Positions 5,086 through 6,866 of a DNA stretch of 6,866 nt are shown here, in pieces. The DNA is from Chloroflexia bacterium (GTDB lineage Bacteria > Chloroflexota > Chloroflexia > QHBQ01 > JADMIH01), in assembly GCA_025927935.1 (NCBI GenBank), contig JAICKM010000376.1, forward strand, positions 1-6,866. Reading direction: 5' to 3'. The translations under genes were made by a program, and so were the position numbers. Within the stretch, counting starts at the first letter, position 1, and each line of letters starts with the position of its first letter. The notes below the pieces were generated by a model that saw only the letters and a list, made by a program, of their open reading frames with translations, did no database searches and had not been told where the DNA came from.

Positions 5086-6450
5086 ATGCCCGGTAATGAT
5101 GCCCAATGGAAGATGCCGGCCATTATCGACCGCTTCCTGATTCTGTATTACTTCCTGACTTGGCTGGCATTCCTCGGTTACAGCGCCGCCGCTCTCGCCG
5201 ATACCGGCGGGCGGGACTCCCGCATTTTTCTACCGGCAGCGCTGTACGGCCTGCTCCTGCTGAGTTTCGTCACCGTCAATTGGCGGCGCTACCGGCACGG
5301 GCAAAACACCATGAGCGACCTGCTCTGGGGCGCCGATGATCAATTGGCCGCGCAGGTTGCTTTCATCCTCGTCGATTTCGCCCTCGTCGCCTGGCTCAGC
5401 GCCCTGAATCCGATATTCACGGGGCTGTACTTCGTGCTCTACGGGCACACCTGGGGCATGTTGCACTGGAATCAGCGATTGGCCTTTGTGTTGCTGGGCG
5501 TGGAAATCGTCGCGCAGTTGTATGAACTGGGGATTGTCCCGTATATTCTTACCGAGCAGCGCCTACCCGAAGAATTCTGGGCCTATGCCTTCGCCATCGG
5601 CAGTTGTCTGGTCCCCGCCGCCATGATCATGCGCTTGATCCGGTCGCGCATCGAGAGCGAAATCCTGGTCCATGAACTGCGGCAGACCAAGCAGCAGTTA
5701 GAGGAAGCCCTGGCGAAGGAAAAAGAGGTGGCTGTGCTGCGCGAACGCAACCGCATGGCGCGCGAGATGCACGACGTGCTGGGCCACGCGCTCTCCCTGG
5801 TGGCGGTGAAGATCGAAGCCGCGCAACGCTTGCAAGCCGTGGACCCGCAGCGGGCCGCCGCCGAACTCGACGCGACCAAGACGCTGGTGCGCGAGAGCAT
5901 GGCCGATCTGCGCGCCTCGCTGGCCGAAATGCGCAGTCCCGAACTGGAGGCGGGCGAGAAGGCGCTGGACGAAGCGCTGCGCGACTGGGCCACGCGGACG
6001 GGGCGGCAAGCGGGCATCGCAGTCCACTGCGCGTTCGAGCCGGATGTCGCCACCTTGCCGCCGCCGATCCAGGACGCGCTCTGGCGCGTGGGCCGCGAAG
6101 CCGTGCTGAACACTGTCAAGCACGCCCGCGCGCAGCGGATCGAGATCCACGGCTTCAGCAAAGACAACATGGCCTACCTGTCTGTGGGCGACGACGGCGT
6201 GGGGATCCCCCACCTGGCGGACGGCACGGCGCGACTCGAAGGGGAAGGCCACTACGGCGTGCGGGGTATGCGCGAGCGGTTGGAGGCGCTAGGCGGGCGC
6301 CTCACCGTGCGGCCCAACCGCGACGGCCAGGGCACCCTGGTCCTCGCCGCCGTGCCACTGCCGTCCGCCCAGCCGCCGCCCGCCGCCCGTCTGCGTGATC
6401 GGCTCTCGCCCGCGCGCAATCTCTTGTTCCGTAAAGGGGAGCATACATGA
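5086..6450 (+). CDS. Membrane sensor histidine kinase, HisKA_3 (DesK/NarX/LiaS-like)
   Basis: A 454-residue sensor that autophosphorylates on histidine and passes phosphate to the regulator encoded next. Six membrane segments (about residues 17-38, 47-65, 88-107, 110-127, 132-151, 164-183) with very short loops suggest sensing within or at the membrane rather than by a large outer domain. A charged coiled-coil linker follows (about 186-222, HELRQTKQQLEEALAKEKEV). The HisKA_3 dimerisation box is RNRMAREMHDVLGHALSLV with phospho-acceptor H229. The HATPase domain shows the N box EAVLNTVKHA (N342), G1 box VGDDGVGIP (from 367) and G2 box GHYGVRGMRERLEALGGRL. A proline-rich tail ends the protein. 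ATG 5086 is chosen over in-frame ATG 5059 for its ribosome site and leader length. The stop overlaps the regulator start. The family often responds to cell-envelope or membrane stress and often controls neighbouring ABC-2 exporters; the signal here is unknown. Confidence 0.93.
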   Translation: MPGNDAQWKMPAIIDRFLILYYFLTWLAFLGYSAAALADTGGRDSRIFLPAALYGLLLLSFVTVNWRRYRHGQNTMSDLLWGADDQLAAQVAFILVDFALVAWLSALNPIFTGLYFVLYGHTWGMLHWNQRLAFVLLGVEIVAQLYELGIVPYILTEQRLPEEFWAYAFAIGSCLVPAAMIMRLIRSRIESEILVHELRQTKQQLEEALAKEKEVAVLRERNRMAREMHDVLGHALSLVAVKIEAAQRLQAVDPQRAAAELDATKTLVRESMADLRASLAEMRSPELEAGEKALDEALRDWATRTGRQAGIAVHCAFEPDVATLPPPIQDALWRVGREAVLNTVKHARAQRIEIHGFSKDNMAYLSVGDDGVGIPHLADGTARLEGEGHYGVRGMRERLEALGGRLTVRPNRDGQGTLVLAAVPLPSAQPPPAARLRDRLSPARNLLFRKGEHT

Positions 6451-6866
6451 TTAGACTGCTGATCTGTGAAGATCAGACGTTGATGCGCCAGGGCCTGGTG
6501 ACGATTCTGGGCCTGGAGCCGGGCATTACCGTGGCCGGCGAGGCGGCGGACGGCGCGGAAGCCGTCGAGCAGGTGCGCGCATTGCAGCCTGATGTTGTCT
6601 TGATGGATGTGCAGATGCCGGGCATGGACGGTATCGAGGCCACCCGCCTCATCACGGCGGCCTATCCAAACATACGGGTCATTATCCTGACCACATTCGA
6701 CTACGAGGAATATGTGTTCGAGGGGGTGAAGGCGGGCGCGATGGGCTACATGCTCAAGGACAGCCCCGCGCCCGATCTGATTCGCACCATCCGGCGCGTC
6801 CACGCGGGCGAGCGCTTCATCCAGCCCGCCGTGGCGAGCAAGTTGCTGTTCGAGTTCGCCCAGGGG
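6447..6866 (+). CDS. Response regulator, NarL/FixJ (LuxR-type) family, 3' end outside window
   Basis: The first 140 residues are a complete receiver domain, and the frame is still open at the window edge. Acidic pocket E8 and D9 (LLICEDQ), phospho-acceptor D54 (VVLMDVQMPGMDG), the conserved threonine in ILTTFDYEEY (T82/T83) and lysine 104 in GYMLKDSPAPDLI are all present. The sequence after K104 (LIRTIRRVHAGERFIQPAVASKLL) is the usual linker to a LuxR-type helix-turn-helix, expected just outside the window. Start ATG 6447 overlaps the kinase stop as ATGA, and AGGGGAG at 6435-6441 gives a good ribosome site inside the kinase gene, so the two are translationally coupled. It is the obvious partner of the kinase; likely targets are the ABC operon upstream and its own promoter, by inference from position. 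Confidence 0.92.
   Translation, partial: MIRLLICEDQTLMRQGLVTILGLEPGITVAGEAADGAEAVEQVRALQPDVVLMDVQMPGMDGIEATRLITAAYPNIRVIILTTFDYEEYVFEGVKAGAMGYMLKDSPAPDLIRTIRRVHAGERFIQPAVASKLLFEFAQG

Noticed and set aside
4955..5140. Small plus-strand open frame before the kinase
   Set aside because: It crosses the kinase promoter and overlaps the kinase start in another frame, with no motif and no convincing ribosome site.

Overview
This is a GC-rich bacterial window with every gene on the + strand. It holds five protein-coding genes: the end of a SufS-type cysteine desulfurase, a flavin-dependent monooxygenase-like protein, a two-gene ABC-2 exporter, and a two-component pair of a DesK/NarX-type histidine kinase and a NarL-type response regulator that runs off the right edge. 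The gene styles and the short GTAGGGGC-type palindromes between genes suggest a Chloroflexota (Chloroflexales-like) chromosome. That assignment is an impression from sequence style, not a proven placement. I see no mobile-element gene, RNA gene or CRISPR array.

Layout. Bases 1-1170 are sufS, missing about 20 N-terminal residues. Bases 1171-1512 carry no gene but are packed with inverted repeats, including a 23-bp stem with a third direct copy of its arm. A fully consensus sigma-70-type promoter (TTGACA, 17 bp, TATAAT) follows at 1513-1541, with an operator-like palindrome just downstream, and it leads into the flavoprotein gene (1595-2869). A strong hairpin and an imperfect 22/23-bp tandem repeat (2922-2989) separate the flavoprotein from the ABC operon: ATPase 3064-4026 and permease 4116-4904, with a GTAGGGGC-type palindrome between them. 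Bases 4905-5085 carry a short direct repeat, an inverted repeat and an extended -10 promoter for the kinase (5086-6450). The kinase stop overlaps the response-regulator start (6447) as ATGA.

How the genes may work together. The ATPase and permease form one exporter of the DrrAB/CcmA type, families often linked to drug, lipid or antibiotic export. The adjacent kinase/regulator pair is of a type often encoded beside such exporters and may control it. The proposed -10 regions of the exporter and the kinase share the pattern TGCTAnnATAGA, which fits a common control. The flavoprotein has its own strong promoter and a repressor-like operator, so it looks separately inducible. A functional link between oxidation by the flavoprotein and export by the ABC pair is possible but rests only on adjacency. 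SufS belongs to an iron-sulfur cluster assembly locus that presumably extends to the left.

The genes themselves belong to known families. The less ordinary content is in the intergenic DNA: stacked palindromes, a near-ideal promoter with operator, and paired repeats at positions suited to regulator binding.
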